Below, piece by piece: positions 1 to 8,526 of a DNA stretch of 36,964 nt. Below the pieces are notes generated by a model, which worked only from the letters and a program-made list of their open reading frames with translations, made no database searches and had not been told where the DNA came from. The position numbers were made by a program, and so were the translations under genes. Within the stretch, counting starts at the first letter, position 1; each line of letters starts with the position of its first letter. The stretch is from Eubacteriales bacterium (GTDB lineage Bacteria; Bacillota; Clostridia; Lachnospirales; Lachnospiraceae): positions 1-36,964 of the forward strand of contig JAUNPK010000018.1 in NCBI GenBank assembly GCA_030536855.1, written 5' to 3'.

Positions 1-55
1 ATTTTTATAAACTTTTTTGGAAAAAGTTTATAAAATTTTTATGGGGTCTGACCCC
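1..55. repeat. Partial copy of GGGGTCAGACCCC hairpin repeat; probable terminator of the minus-strand gene
   Basis: The sequence holds an inverted repeat (AAACTTTTTT against AAAAAGTTT) followed by the interrupted palindrome GGGGTCTGACCCC at 43-55. Read on the minus strand it starts just after the stop of the gene at 65-661, so it probably acts as its terminator. A near-identical copy in the opposite orientation lies at 36869-36942. The left end is cut by the window edge. Confidence 0.75.
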
Positions 56-64
56 CTTAAACCC

Positions 65-661
65 TTAAAAAATTTCTTCTAAATACGTATCAGTTATTGA
101 ATCTGCCAGTTTATCATCGATTTCGCTAAATTCTTCCTTTATGGCTTTTTTTACATAGTCGCTTCGGTTAAAGTATTTCATTTCCTCGGCGATATCGTTG
201 TCATAAGAATTTTCAATATCAGCTTCAGTGATGTTGTTACGGAGCCATTCTAATATTTTCTTAGCTTCATTATCTTCCTGGGCTACAGAAGCTTTTATTT
301 TCTTTGAGTACTTAAGCGACCAGAATCCAATGAATATAAATCCTATAAACAGAATTCCAAGAACTACATTAACAAGTATAAATGAAGAATTGTCCTTTGA
401 TACAATCTTAATAATTCCAATAAAGTTAAGTATAAGCAGAATGATCCCTACCCCGCCGCATACAAAAAATGTAATGGCAGAAGAGAGATTGTCCTTATAT
501 TTATCCTCACTGCTTTCATATAAATTAGATGAGTGCATAAGAAGAGGATTCACCGTATCGTCTTTTGGGTTCTCAGACGTTGTGTCTTCCTGATTTTCAT
601 CTTCTAATATTGTTTCTTTTGATTTTTCATCTTCTAAGTCTTTTAATTCCTGTTCAATCAT
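65..661 (-). CDS. Hypothetical two-helix membrane protein, 198 aa
   Basis: Function not recognised. The protein has an acidic, low-complexity N-terminal stretch of about 60 residues rich in Glu, Asp and Lys, then two hydrophobic segments with a short turn (roughly residues 66-90 and 96-117). A charged cytoplasmic tail of about 80 residues follows, containing KKILEWLRNN and ending in DTYLEEIF. The frame is open upstream to 826, but the start at 661 (MIEQELKDLE) is preferred because GGAAAGGA sits just upstream; the longer version would run through the inverted repeat at 780-880. It is transcribed divergently from thiN. The pattern suggests a tail-rich membrane protein, but no catalytic motif is visible. 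Confidence 0.7.
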   Translation of the reverse strand: MIEQELKDLEDEKSKETILEDENQEDTTSENPKDDTVNPLLMHSSNLYESSEDKYKDNLSSAITFFVCGGVGIILLILNFIGIIKIVSKDNSSFILVNVVLGILFIGFIFIGFWSLKYSKKIKASVAQEDNEAKKILEWLRNNITEADIENSYDNDIAEEMKYFNRSDYVKKAIKEEFSEIDDKLADSITDTYLEEIF

Positions 662-779
662 AAAACTGTTCCTTTCCGGGTTGATGTTGTAAAACTTAAG
701 AATAATCTGTGTTTTCAAAGTTTGACTGTTATTATAAAATATAAATGTGAAAAAATAAAGAACAAAGTAGTATAATGCA

Positions 780-880
780 AATATATTGTTACTGTTCACA
801 TCCCAGGCCGGATTGTAATCATACATATGCCTAAATGTTTATAATAATGTGGCCGGGGGTGTGAACGGTAACAATATATT
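780..880. repeat. Short inverted-repeat element (hairpin) between divergent genes
   Basis: A left arm at 780-809 and a right arm at 851-880 are reverse complements at 27 of 30 positions and contain TTACTGTTCACA and TGTGAACGGTAA. The 41-base loop contains GATTGTAATCATACATATG and AAATGTTTATAATAAT. Arms and loop resemble the ends of the larger element at 32882-33167, so this looks like an internally deleted member of one repeat family. It lies in the 5' leader of thiN and could also fold in RNA. No protein is encoded. Confidence 0.7.
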
Positions 881-915
881 TTATGAGCCTGAAAGACGGG
901 CGGAAATGGGGATTT

Positions 916-1575
916 ATGAAAAAAATTTTAATTATAACAGGTGGAAGTGTGGATATATCATGGGCATCCCAATATATAGAGAACAACAAATATGATTTTT
1001 GTATAGCGGCAGACAGCGGACTTGTTCATGCTGCAAAATTGGGAGTGAAGGTGGATTATATCCTGGGTGATTACGACTCCGTTGATAAAAATGTACTGGA
1101 AGAATATAGAGAATATAGAAAAGAAACGGAAATTGAGACATTTCCACGGGAAAAGGATTATACGGATACCCATCTTGCCATAATGACAGCCATTAATAAT
1201 AAAGCTACAGATATAGATATACTGGGAGCAACAGGGACAAGAATGGATCATACATTTACAAATGTGGGTAATCTGAAAGCAGCCTATGATGCAGGAATTA
1301 ACTGTCAGATTGTAGACAATCACAACAAAATATATATGCTTGGGGAAAAAACAGGCAGCTACAAAATAAGAAAAGACAGACAGTTCGGGCATTTTATTTC
1401 ATTAGTTCCGCTGACTTCTTCCATAAATGTAACACTGGAGGGAACAAAATATTTACTTCATAACAAAGAGGTTGTACAGGGGGTAAGTCTGTGCCAAAGT
1501 AATGAGATTAAAGAGGAGGAAGCAGTTATAACAGTTAACAGTGGTATTGCTATAGTGTTCGAAACAAAGGATTGA
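916..1575 (+). CDS. thiN: Thiamine pyrophosphokinase
   Basis: Transfers pyrophosphate from ATP to thiamine, giving thiamine diphosphate in the cytosol. Family motifs are visible: MKKILIITGG at the start, CIAADSGL, the acidic nucleotide/metal site GDYDSVD, FPREKDYTDTHLA and GATGTRMDHTFTN, with the thiamine-binding beta domain at the C-terminus. The length of 219 aa is usual for bacterial enzymes. The frame is open from an ATG at 883, but that start has no Shine-Dalgarno; 916 has GGGGA upstream and gives the canonical N-terminus. It stands alone, between a hairpin repeat and a likely terminator. ThDP is needed by IlvB in this same window, but the genes are not linked in an operon. Confidence 0.93.
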   Translation: MKKILIITGGSVDISWASQYIENNKYDFCIAADSGLVHAAKLGVKVDYILGDYDSVDKNVLEEYREYRKETEIETFPREKDYTDTHLAIMTAINNKATDIDILGATGTRMDHTFTNVGNLKAAYDAGINCQIVDNHNKIYMLGEKTGSYKIRKDRQFGHFISLVPLTSSINVTLEGTKYLLHNKEVVQGVSLCQSNEIKEEEAVITVNSGIAIVFETKD

Positions 1576-1626
1576 TTAAGTAAATTAAATATGTGTGCAA
1601 AATTAACGAAAAAAGTAAGTAAAATA

Positions 1627-1670
1627 AAGGGTTTCATCTCTGTTTCTTACAATAAAACCCCTTGTTTTTT
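1627..1670 (+). terminator. Probable rho-independent terminator after thiN
   Basis: AAGGGTTT pairs with AAACCCCTT across a loop of about 20 bases with one bulge, followed by TTGTTTTTT. The stem is imperfect, hence moderate confidence. Confidence 0.5.
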
Positions 1671-1792
1671 GGAATATATTGTTATAAAATAAACGGAGTT
1701 GTTTTTATATATGTGAGAAGGCAATCCTATGAGGCGGATTGGTTTGTGTAACATTAAAGTCAGCAACATTTAACAAAGAGGAGGTCTCGGTA

Positions 1793-3238
1793 ATGAGTAA
1801 TACAACACAGGCATTATCAAGAATTGAATCTATTCTTGATGATAGCAGCTTTGTTGAAATTGGAGCAGCAGTTACAGCTAGATCTACAGATTTCAACATT
1901 CAGGAAAAGAAAGCTTCATCTGATGGCGTTATTACGGGATATGGCGTAATTAACGGAAATCTTGTGTATGTTTATAGTCAGGATGCAGCCGTTATGAACG
2001 GTTCTATCGGTGAGATGCATGCAAAGAAAATTGCTGGTCTTTATGATATGGCGGTAAAGATGGGGGCTCCTGTGATTGGTCTTATCGACTGCGCAGGTTT
2101 AAGACTTCAGGAGGCAACAGATGCCCTTAATGGTTTTGGTGAAATCTATAAGAAAATGTCTTTGGCATCAGGAGTTGTTCCGCAGATTACAGCAGTTTAC
2201 GGAAATTGCGGTGGTGGTCTTGCGGTTTTGGCAGAACTTTCAGATTTTACATTTGTAGAAGAAAAGAATGGTAAATTATTCGTAAACAGCCCTAATGCGT
2301 TAGAGGGAAATAACGAGTCTAAGCTTGATACAGCAAGCGCTAAATTTATGGCAGAAGCAGGAGTGGCTGATTTTGTAGGAGATGAAGAGACAATTGCCAA
2401 CGGCATAAGACAGCTTGTTTCAGTTCTTCCTTCCAATAATGAAGAGGGAGCACCTATGGCAGAAGCTACAGATGATCTTAACAGAGTATGCTCTGATCTT
2501 CAGGCTGAGATTTCTGACCCTGCTCTTGCACTTTCAGATATATCAGATGATGGTTTATTTATTGAGACAAAGGCTGAATATGCTAAGGAAATGGTAACAG
2601 GATTTATTCAGATTGACGGAGTTACAATTGGTGCCGTTGCTAACAGAACAGCCCTTTATGACGAGAACGGTGAGAAGGCAGAAGAATTTGATGCAGTTCT
2701 TAGCGTTGCCGGTTCATATAAGGCAGCTGAGTTTGTTAATTTCTGTAATGCATTTGACATTCCACTTCTTACACTTACTAATGTTAAGGGATTTGAGGCA
2801 TCAGTGAGAGCAGAGAAAGGAATTGCCAATGCAAGCGCTAAACTTGTTTATGCATTTGCCAATGCAGACGTTGCTAAGGTTAATGTCATTACAGGTGAAG
2901 CATACGGAAGTGCTTATGTAGCAATGAATTCCAAGGCTATCGGTGCAGATATGACCTATGCATGGCCATCAGCAAGTATTGGAATGATGGATTCTTCTCT
3001 TGCAGCAAAGATTATGTATGCAGATGAGATTTCCAATGCTTCAGATGTTTCGTCAATGATATCTGAAAAGGCTTCAGAATATGCTAAATTACAGTCAAGT
3101 GTTGAACAGGCTGCAGCAAGAGGATATGTAGATACAATAATCAATCCGGAAGATACAAGAAAGTATATAGCTGCCGCATTTGAAATGTTATTTAATAAAA
3201 GAGAGGTTCGTCCAGATAAGAAACACGGAACAGTTTAA
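1793..3238 (+). CDS. Biotin-dependent acyl-CoA carboxyltransferase (12S/PccB/MmdA-like)
   Basis: A 481-aa protein of the crotonase-like carboxyltransferase superfamily (propionyl-CoA carboxylase beta, methylmalonyl-CoA decarboxylase alpha, transcarboxylase 12S). It would move CO2 between an acyl-CoA and carboxybiotin. Two tandem carboxyltransferase lobes are visible. The N lobe has GVITGYGVINGN, LIDCAGLRLQEA and the oxyanion-hole-like NCGGGLAVLAEL; the C lobe has LLTLTNVKGFEAS, GEAYGSAYVAMNSKAIGAD and YAWPSASIGMM. The start at 1793 follows GAGGAGG; the frame extends to a TTG at 1739 without a good SD. It is the first gene of the decarboxylase operon, 15 nt before OadG. At 481 aa it is a little shorter than the usual 510-520. 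The substrate (methylmalonyl-CoA, malonyl-CoA or other) cannot be read from sequence. Confidence 0.85.
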   Translation: MSNTTQALSRIESILDDSSFVEIGAAVTARSTDFNIQEKKASSDGVITGYGVINGNLVYVYSQDAAVMNGSIGEMHAKKIAGLYDMAVKMGAPVIGLIDCAGLRLQEATDALNGFGEIYKKMSLASGVVPQITAVYGNCGGGLAVLAELSDFTFVEEKNGKLFVNSPNALEGNNESKLDTASAKFMAEAGVADFVGDEETIANGIRQLVSVLPSNNEEGAPMAEATDDLNRVCSDLQAEISDPALALSDISDDGLFIETKAEYAKEMVTGFIQIDGVTIGAVANRTALYDENGEKAEEFDAVLSVAGSYKAAEFVNFCNAFDIPLLTLTNVKGFEASVRAEKGIANASAKLVYAFANADVAKVNVITGEAYGSAYVAMNSKAIGADMTYAWPSASIGMMDSSLAAKIMYADEISNASDVSSMISEKASEYAKLQSSVEQAAARGYVDTIINPEDTRKYIAAAFEMLFNKREVRPDKKHGTV

Positions 3239-3253
3239 TAAAGAGGTGATTAT

Positions 3254-4093
3254 ATGAAGAAGTTTAGTATAAAAAAATTCTTATTGTTCTTCTGCATGTT
3301 AACCTGCGTGTTTGGTCTGACTGCCTGCGATACATCTAACGGAACTATTTCTTCTTCAACTGCGAAACAGGAAAAGAAGAATCAGGAAGTAACTGAAAAA
3401 GAAATTCAGTTAAAAGAATGGGCGGTTGATATGATTAATTATCTGGATAAAAACAGTTCGGATAAGATTATATCAGATGCAGAGAATGCTAAGGGACTGG
3501 ATGCTGTCAATGGTAAGGAATACGTTGTTAATCCTGACGGCATGAACGTTAAGACAATAGAATTTTACAACAGTTGGAACAGCACAAGAGATGAGTTGGG
3601 AACTCTTAAGGAAATCAAAAAGGATATAACAATTGATGTGAGTACTGAAACAGGTGAGTTATGTACAATATCACTTGAAGTTGTTTATTCAGACAGAGAG
3701 AGCTGTGTGTTTGAGTTTGTAATTGATGATGATTTTGAACTTGTCAGCGGAGCAATTAATCCAAAGTATACAACAGCAGAGAAGATGAACAAGGCTCTTG
3801 TTAATACCCTCATTGGTATGGGTACGGTATTTGTTGTATTAATATTTATTTCATTTATTATTTCCCTTTTGAAGTACGTTAATAAGTTAGAGGCTAAGGG
3901 AAAGAAAGAAGATACAACAGCTTCCCAGGGTGTGGATAATGCGATAGCACAGATTGTTTCTAATGAGGAGCAGGAGGCTGATGATCTTGAACTTATAGCG
4001 GTTATAACGGCTGCCATTGCAGCTTACGAAGGAACATCTTCAGACGGACTTGTAGTTCGATCAATCAGAAAGGTCAATAATAGGAGGAGATAA
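3254..4093 (+). CDS. oadG: OadG-family decarboxylase gamma subunit with lipoprotein-like N-terminal extension
   Basis: 279 aa, whereas simple OadG proteins are roughly 80-130 aa. A signal peptide ends in the lipobox LTAC with Cys25, then come about 155 residues predicted outside the cell. A single membrane helix follows at about 185-206 ([16 protein letters not shown]), then a cytoplasmic tail with the OadG-like [18 protein letters not shown] and [13 protein letters not shown]. Family role: it anchors and assembles the carboxyltransferase and biotin carrier on OadB. If Cys25 is lipidated, the subunit is held in the membrane twice. Just 2 nt separate it from the biotin carrier gene. The extracellular part has no recognised function and may be a DUF3887-like fold; that is a guess. 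Confidence 0.82.
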   Translation: MKKFSIKKFLLFFCMLTCVFGLTACDTSNGTISSSTAKQEKKNQEVTEKEIQLKEWAVDMINYLDKNSSDKIISDAENAKGLDAVNGKEYVVNPDGMNVKTIEFYNSWNSTRDELGTLKEIKKDITIDVSTETGELCTISLEVVYSDRESCVFEFVIDDDFELVSGAINPKYTTAEKMNKALVNTLIGMGTVFVVLIFISFIISLLKYVNKLEAKGKKEDTTASQGVDNAIAQIVSNEEQEADDLELIAVITAAIAAYEGTSSDGLVVRSIRKVNNRRR

Positions 4094-4095
4094 TC

Positions 4096-4461
4096 ATGAA
4101 AAATTATACAATTACAGTTAATGGTAACGTATATGATGTTACAGTAGAAGAGGGTACAGGAAGTACAGCAACAGCAGCACCGGCAGCTAAGGCAGCAGCA
4201 CCTAAAGCAGCACCAAAGGCAGCAGCAGCACCATCAGGAGCACAGGGAGCAGTTAAGGTTAATGCACCAATGCCTGGAAAGATTCTTAAGGTGAATGTGT
4301 CTGCTGGACAGGCAGTTAAGAAGGGTGATGTATTGATTGTCCTTGAGGCTATGAAAATGGAAAATGAAATTTCAGCTCCTCAGGATGGAACAGTTGCAAC
4401 AGTAGAGTGTGCAGCAGGTGATTCCGTAGAATCAGGTAAGGTATTAGTTTCATTAAACTAG
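4096..4461 (+). CDS. Biotin carboxyl carrier protein (1.3S/gamma-type biotinyl domain)
   Basis: 121 aa in the usual three parts: an N-terminal strand region ([20 protein letters not shown]), a flexible Ala/Pro/Lys linker at about 23-50, and a biotinyl domain with [10 protein letters not shown] and the biotinylation motif EAMKMEN, where Lys87 is the expected biotin site. It shuttles carboxyl groups between the carboxyltransferases at 1793-3238 and 5744-7177 and the membrane subunit OadB. It is the only biotin carrier in the operon, and neither carboxyltransferase has its own biotinyl domain, so the carrier is probably shared. AGGAGGAGATAATC precedes the start. Confidence 0.95.
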   Translation: MKNYTITVNGNVYDVTVEEGTGSTATAAPAAKAAAPKAAPKAAAAPSGAQGAVKVNAPMPGKILKVNVSAGQAVKKGDVLIVLEAMKMENEISAPQDGTVATVECAAGDSVESGKVLVSLN

Positions 4462-4509
4462 ATTTGTTTTAAACAGACAGTTCTATGAAACAACATACGG
4501 AGGTATAAA

Positions 4510-5661
4510 ATGAGTTATATAATGTCAACATTAGGAAACCTCGTACACCAGACTGCATTTTTCGGTTTAACCTGGGGTAACTACCTTATGGTTCTGGTTG
4601 CGTTATTTTTCCTTTATTTAGCAGTTAAAAAAGGATATGAACCTCTGCTTTTAGTACCTATTTCCTTTGGTATGTTACTTGTAAATCTTTATCCTGACAT
4701 AATGTTAACTATTGAAGATTCAAGTAACGGTGTTGGAGGTTTATTACATTATTTCTATTTACTGGATGAATGGAGCATATTGCCTTCACTTATTTTCTTA
4801 GGTGTAGGTGCTATGACAGATTTTGGTCCTCTTATTGCTAACCCTAAGAGTTTCCTCTTAGGAGCAGCAGCACAGTTCGGTATTTTTGCAGCTTATATTT
4901 TGGCTATATTTATGGGATTCCCGGATAAAGCCGCTGCGGCTATTTCAATTATCGGTGGTGCAGATGGTCCTACATCAATCTTCCTGGCAGGTAAGCTGGG
5001 ACAGACTAAGTACATGGGACCAATTGCTGTGGCAGCATATTCATACATGTCACTTGTTCCTATTATTCAGCCACCTATCATGAAGGCATTGACAACTAAG
5101 AAGGAAAGAGAAATTAAGATGGAGCAGTTAAGACCTGTTTCCAAGCTTGAGAAGATTCTCTTCCCTGTAGTGGTTACAATCGTTGTAGTTATGATTCTTC
5201 CTACAACAGCACCATTGGTTGGTATGCTTATGCTTGGTAATCTCTTCAAGGAAAGTGGTGTTGTTAAACAGCTTGCTGAGACAGCATCAAATGCTCTTAT
5301 GTACATTGTAGTTATTATTCTGGGAACATCAGTCGGAGCTACAACAAGTGCTGAGGCATTCTTGAACTTAGATACACTTAAGATTGTTGCACTTGGACTT
5401 ATTGCTTTTATGTTCGGTACAGCGGCAGGTGTATTGTTTGGTAAGATTATGTGCAAGGCAACTCATGGAAAGGTTAATCCGCTTATTGGTTCAGCCGGAG
5501 TTTCGGCAGTACCTATGGCGGCGAGAGTTTCACAGAAGGTTGGACAGGAAGCAGACCCTTCTAACTTCCTTCTGATGCATGCCATGGGACCAAATGTTGC
5601 CGGTGTTATTGGTACAGCGGTAGCCGCAGGTACATTTATGGCCATGTTTGGAGTTATGTAA
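4510..5661 (+). CDS. oadB: Sodium-translocating decarboxylase beta subunit
   Basis: 383-aa polytopic membrane protein of the OadB/MmdB/GcdB family, which decarboxylates carboxybiotin and exports Na+. The diagnostic segment GGADGPTSIFLAGKLG is at residues 149-164; Asp152 corresponds to the conserved Asp (D203 in Klebsiella OadB) needed for Na+ and proton handling. The C-terminal conserved segment HAMGPNVAGVIGTAVAAG is also present. About nine to eleven hydrophobic segments can be seen. It lies in the middle of the operon, after the biotin carrier (48 nt) and before the 5S-like subunit. The start at 4510 follows GGAGG. Confidence 0.95.
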   Translation: MSYIMSTLGNLVHQTAFFGLTWGNYLMVLVALFFLYLAVKKGYEPLLLVPISFGMLLVNLYPDIMLTIEDSSNGVGGLLHYFYLLDEWSILPSLIFLGVGAMTDFGPLIANPKSFLLGAAAQFGIFAAYILAIFMGFPDKAAAAISIIGGADGPTSIFLAGKLGQTKYMGPIAVAAYSYMSLVPIIQPPIMKALTTKKEREIKMEQLRPVSKLEKILFPVVVTIVVVMILPTTAPLVGMLMLGNLFKESGVVKQLAETASNALMYIVVIILGTSVGATTSAEAFLNLDTLKIVALGLIAFMFGTAAGVLFGKIMCKATHGKVNPLIGSAGVSAVPMAARVSQKVGQEADPSNFLLMHAMGPNVAGVIGTAVAAGTFMAMFGVM

Positions 5662-5743
5662 AGATTACGTAGATTTAAGTATAAAGAAGGCTGTTTGCTT
5701 TGCAGATATGCTTATTTAGATTATTATATGGAGGGTTATTGTT

Positions 5744-7177
5744 ATGGCAGAACAGGTTAAAAAACCTTTAAAGATTACAGAAACAGTTTTGCGTGATGCT
5801 CATCAGTCTCTTATTGCTACAAGAATGACAACAGAACAGATGCTGCCTATTATTGATAAGATGGATAAGGTTGGTTATCATTCAGTAGAATGCTGGGGTG
5901 GTGCTACATTTGACGCTTCACTTCGTTTCTTAAAAGAAGACCCATGGGAAAGACTTCGTAAATTAAGAGATGGATTCAAGAATACAAAGTTACAGATGCT
6001 TTTCAGAGGTCAGAATATCTTAGGATATAATCATTATTCAGATGACGTTGTAGAGTACTTTGTTCAGAAGTCAATTGCCAATGGTATTGATATTATTCGT
6101 ATCTTCGACTGTTTTAATGATTTAAGAAATCTTCAGACTGCTGTTAATGCAGTTAAGATGGTAAAGAAAGAAAATCCTAATGCTCATGCACAGATTGCAC
6201 TTTCTTATACTCTGGGAGATGCTTATACACTTGATTACTGGAAAGAGACAGCTAAGAGAATTGAGGATATGGGTGCTGACTCAATATGTATTAAAGATAT
6301 GGCAGGACTTTTAGTTCCTTACAAAGCAACAGAGCTGGTACAGGCTCTTAAGGAGGGGTCATCTCTTCCAATTCAGATGCACACACACTATACATCAGGC
6401 GTTGCTTCAATGACTTATTTGAAGTCTGTTGAGGCAGGTGCTGATATTATTGATACAGCAATATCACCATTTTCAATGGGAACATCACAGCCTGCAACAG
6501 AAGTTATGGTTGAGACATTTAAGGGAACTCCTTATGATACAGGTCTGGATCAGAACCTGCTTGCTGAGATTGCTAATTACTTCCAGCCAATGCGTGAGGA
6601 AGCTTTAAAGAGCGGACTCATGAATACTAAGGTTCTTGGTGTTAATATTAAAACATTATTGTATCAGGTACCTGGTGGTATGCTTTCAAATCTTGTATCA
6701 CAGCTTAAGGAAGCGGGAGCAGAAGATAAGTATCAGGCAGTTCTTGAGGAAATTCCTAGAGTTCGTAAGGACTATGGTGAACCACCTCTTGTTACTCCTT
6801 CTTCACAGATTGTTGGTACTCAGGCTGTTCTTAATGTATTACAGGGTGAAAGATATAAGATGATTACCAAGGAATCTAAGAAGGTTCTTGCAGGAGAGTT
6901 TGGTCAGACGGTTAAGCCGTTTAATCCTGAGGTTCAGAAAAAGGCTATTGGTGATAAGGAGCCTATCACATGCAGACCTGCTGATTTAATTGAACCACAG
7001 CTGGAGAAATTTGAGAATGATCCTGTAGTTCAGCAGTATAAGCAACAGGATGAGGATGTGCTTTCTTATGCATTGTTCCCACAGGTTGCAACAGAATTCT
7101 TCAAATACAGAGAAGCACAGCAGACTAAGGTTGACCCGGCTAAGGCTGACACAGAGACAAAGTCTTATCCTGTATAA
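5744..7177 (+). CDS. oadA: Oxaloacetate decarboxylase alpha / pyruvate carboxylase subunit B / transcarboxylase 5S-like
   Basis: 477-aa HMGL-like TIM-barrel carboxyltransferase that moves CO2 between oxaloacetate and carboxybiotin. The metal site shows ETVLRDAHQSLIATR (Asp18) and QMHTHYTSG (His213 and His215); IKDMAG places Lys184 as the residue carbamylated in the Propionibacterium 5S subunit and in pyruvate carboxylase. The C-terminal conserved domain is present (PGGMLSNLVSQL, VTPSSQIVGTQAVLNVL). The biotinyl domain of classic OadA is absent, consistent with the separate carrier at 4096-4461. It is the last gene of the operon, with GGAGGG ahead of the ATG and a strong terminator behind. Confidence 0.93.
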   Translation: MAEQVKKPLKITETVLRDAHQSLIATRMTTEQMLPIIDKMDKVGYHSVECWGGATFDASLRFLKEDPWERLRKLRDGFKNTKLQMLFRGQNILGYNHYSDDVVEYFVQKSIANGIDIIRIFDCFNDLRNLQTAVNAVKMVKKENPNAHAQIALSYTLGDAYTLDYWKETAKRIEDMGADSICIKDMAGLLVPYKATELVQALKEGSSLPIQMHTHYTSGVASMTYLKSVEAGADIIDTAISPFSMGTSQPATEVMVETFKGTPYDTGLDQNLLAEIANYFQPMREEALKSGLMNTKVLGVNIKTLLYQVPGGMLSNLVSQLKEAGAEDKYQAVLEEIPRVRKDYGEPPLVTPSSQIVGTQAVLNVLQGERYKMITKESKKVLAGEFGQTVKPFNPEVQKKAIGDKEPITCRPADLIEPQLEKFENDPVVQQYKQQDEDVLSYALFPQVATEFFKYREAQQTKVDPAKADTETKSYPV

Positions 7178-7235
7178 TAAAAATTAATTATACAATGAAA
7201 TATGATTGATTAATCATAGCGCCACATAAAGGCGG

Positions 7236-7279
7236 AAAGACAGCATAGAAGGCAGAAATGCTTTTTGTGCTGTCTTTTT
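7236..7279 (+). terminator. Rho-independent terminator of the decarboxylase operon
   Basis: AAAGACAGCA at 7236-7245 pairs perfectly with TGCTGTCTTT at 7268-7277 and continues into a T run. It separates the operon from aroC. Confidence 0.85.
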
Positions 7280-7390
7280 AATTGAAACAATCTGATAAAT
7301 CTGATATTATCTTAATTGTTTATTCCATAAAATAAGATGGATGTTTTGCAAACGCCTGACAAATAATAGAATGAAAGGAATTATACAGTT

Positions 7391-8494
7391 ATGGCAGCAG
7401 GTTCTACATTTGGAAATATATTTAAAATCATGACATGGGGAGAATCCCACGGAGAAGGTGTGGGAGTAGTTGTTGACGGATGTCCGGCAGGTATCAGTCT
7501 TACTCCGGAGGATATTCAAATACAGCTTAACAAAAGAAAACCGGGACAGTCTAAATTCACAACACAACGTAAGGAAGATGATGAAGTTGCTATTTTGTCG
7601 GGAGTGTTTGAAGGAAAGACCACAGGTACACCTATATCCATGGTAGTGTACAATAAGACCCAGCGTTCATCTGATTATTCGGAAATTGCAGGGTATTACA
7701 GACCGGGACATGCAGATTATACATTTGACGAAAAATATGGCTTCAGAGATTACAGAGGGGGCGGAAGAAGCTCCGGAAGGGAAACTATAGGCAGAGTGGC
7801 AGCGGGTGCCATTGCGTTTAAAATTCTAGATGTTCTGGGTATTAAAGTTAATGCTTATGCTAAAGAGATTGGTGGTATAAGTATTGATTACAACAGATTC
7901 AATATGGAGGAAAAAGAAAATAATGCTTTCAATATGCCGGATGCAACAGCGGCAGAGAAAGTAGCTGAGTTTGCGTCTCAGAAGATGAAAGAAGGAGACT
8001 CGGTGGGAGGCATTATTGAATGCGTTATATCTAACGTAATGACGGGAATCGGTGACCCTGTATTTGAGAAGTTTGATGCTAATCTTGCCAAGGCAATTAT
8101 GTCTATTGGAGCTGTAAAAGCTTTTGAAATCGGAGATGGATTTGAAGCATCAAAAGTTACGGGCAGAATTAACAATGACAGCTTTGTGATGAAAGACGGA
8201 AAGGTTACTAAGGAAACAAACCATAGCGGAGGTGTCCTGGGAGGCATGAGTGATGGTTCGGATATAGTTTTCAGGGCGGCAGTGAAGCCTACACCATCAA
8301 TATCGTCGGTTCAGAAAACTGTCAATAAATCAGGGGAAGATATAGAGGTTTCCATTAAAGGACGCCATGATCCTATGATTGTTCCAAGAGCAGTAGTTGT
8401 AGTGGAATCTATGGCAGCTCTGACTCTGGTGGATTTAATATTTGGCAATATGACATCACGTATAGACAGAATCGTGGATTTTTATAAAAGATAA
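7391..8494 (+). CDS. aroC: Chorismate synthase
   Basis: 367 aa, the normal length. Converts EPSP to chorismate with reduced FMN, the last common step of aromatic amino acid synthesis. Conserved signatures are visible: WGESHGEGVGVVVDGCPAG near the N-terminus, YRPGHADYTF, the Arg/Ser-rich FMN/EPSP site GGGRSSGRETIGRVAAGAIA, and the C-terminal GRHDPMIVPRAVVVVE. The weak SD (AAAGGAA) is rather far from the ATG, but the N-terminus matches the family. It probably forms a short unit with tgt, which starts 32 nt downstream. Confidence 0.96.
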   Translation: MAAGSTFGNIFKIMTWGESHGEGVGVVVDGCPAGISLTPEDIQIQLNKRKPGQSKFTTQRKEDDEVAILSGVFEGKTTGTPISMVVYNKTQRSSDYSEIAGYYRPGHADYTFDEKYGFRDYRGGGRSSGRETIGRVAAGAIAFKILDVLGIKVNAYAKEIGGISIDYNRFNMEEKENNAFNMPDATAAEKVAEFASQKMKEGDSVGGIIECVISNVMTGIGDPVFEKFDANLAKAIMSIGAVKAFEIGDGFEASKVTGRINNDSFVMKDGKVTKETNHSGGVLGGMSDGSDIVFRAAVKPTPSISSVQKTVNKSGEDIEVSIKGRHDPMIVPRAVVVVESMAALTLVDLIFGNMTSRIDRIVDFYKR

Positions 8495-8526
8495 TCTACG
8501 TAAAATCGCAGAAATGGAGAAGGATA

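Noticed and set aside
228-593. Plus-strand ORF of 121 aa opposite the first gene
   Set aside because: It lies entirely inside the minus-strand membrane protein gene, has no SD, and its composition is that of an antisense shadow.
662-826. N-terminal extension of the minus-strand gene (55 residues)
   Set aside because: It would begin inside the inverted repeat at 780-880 and has no SD; the start at 661 has GGAAAGGA upstream.
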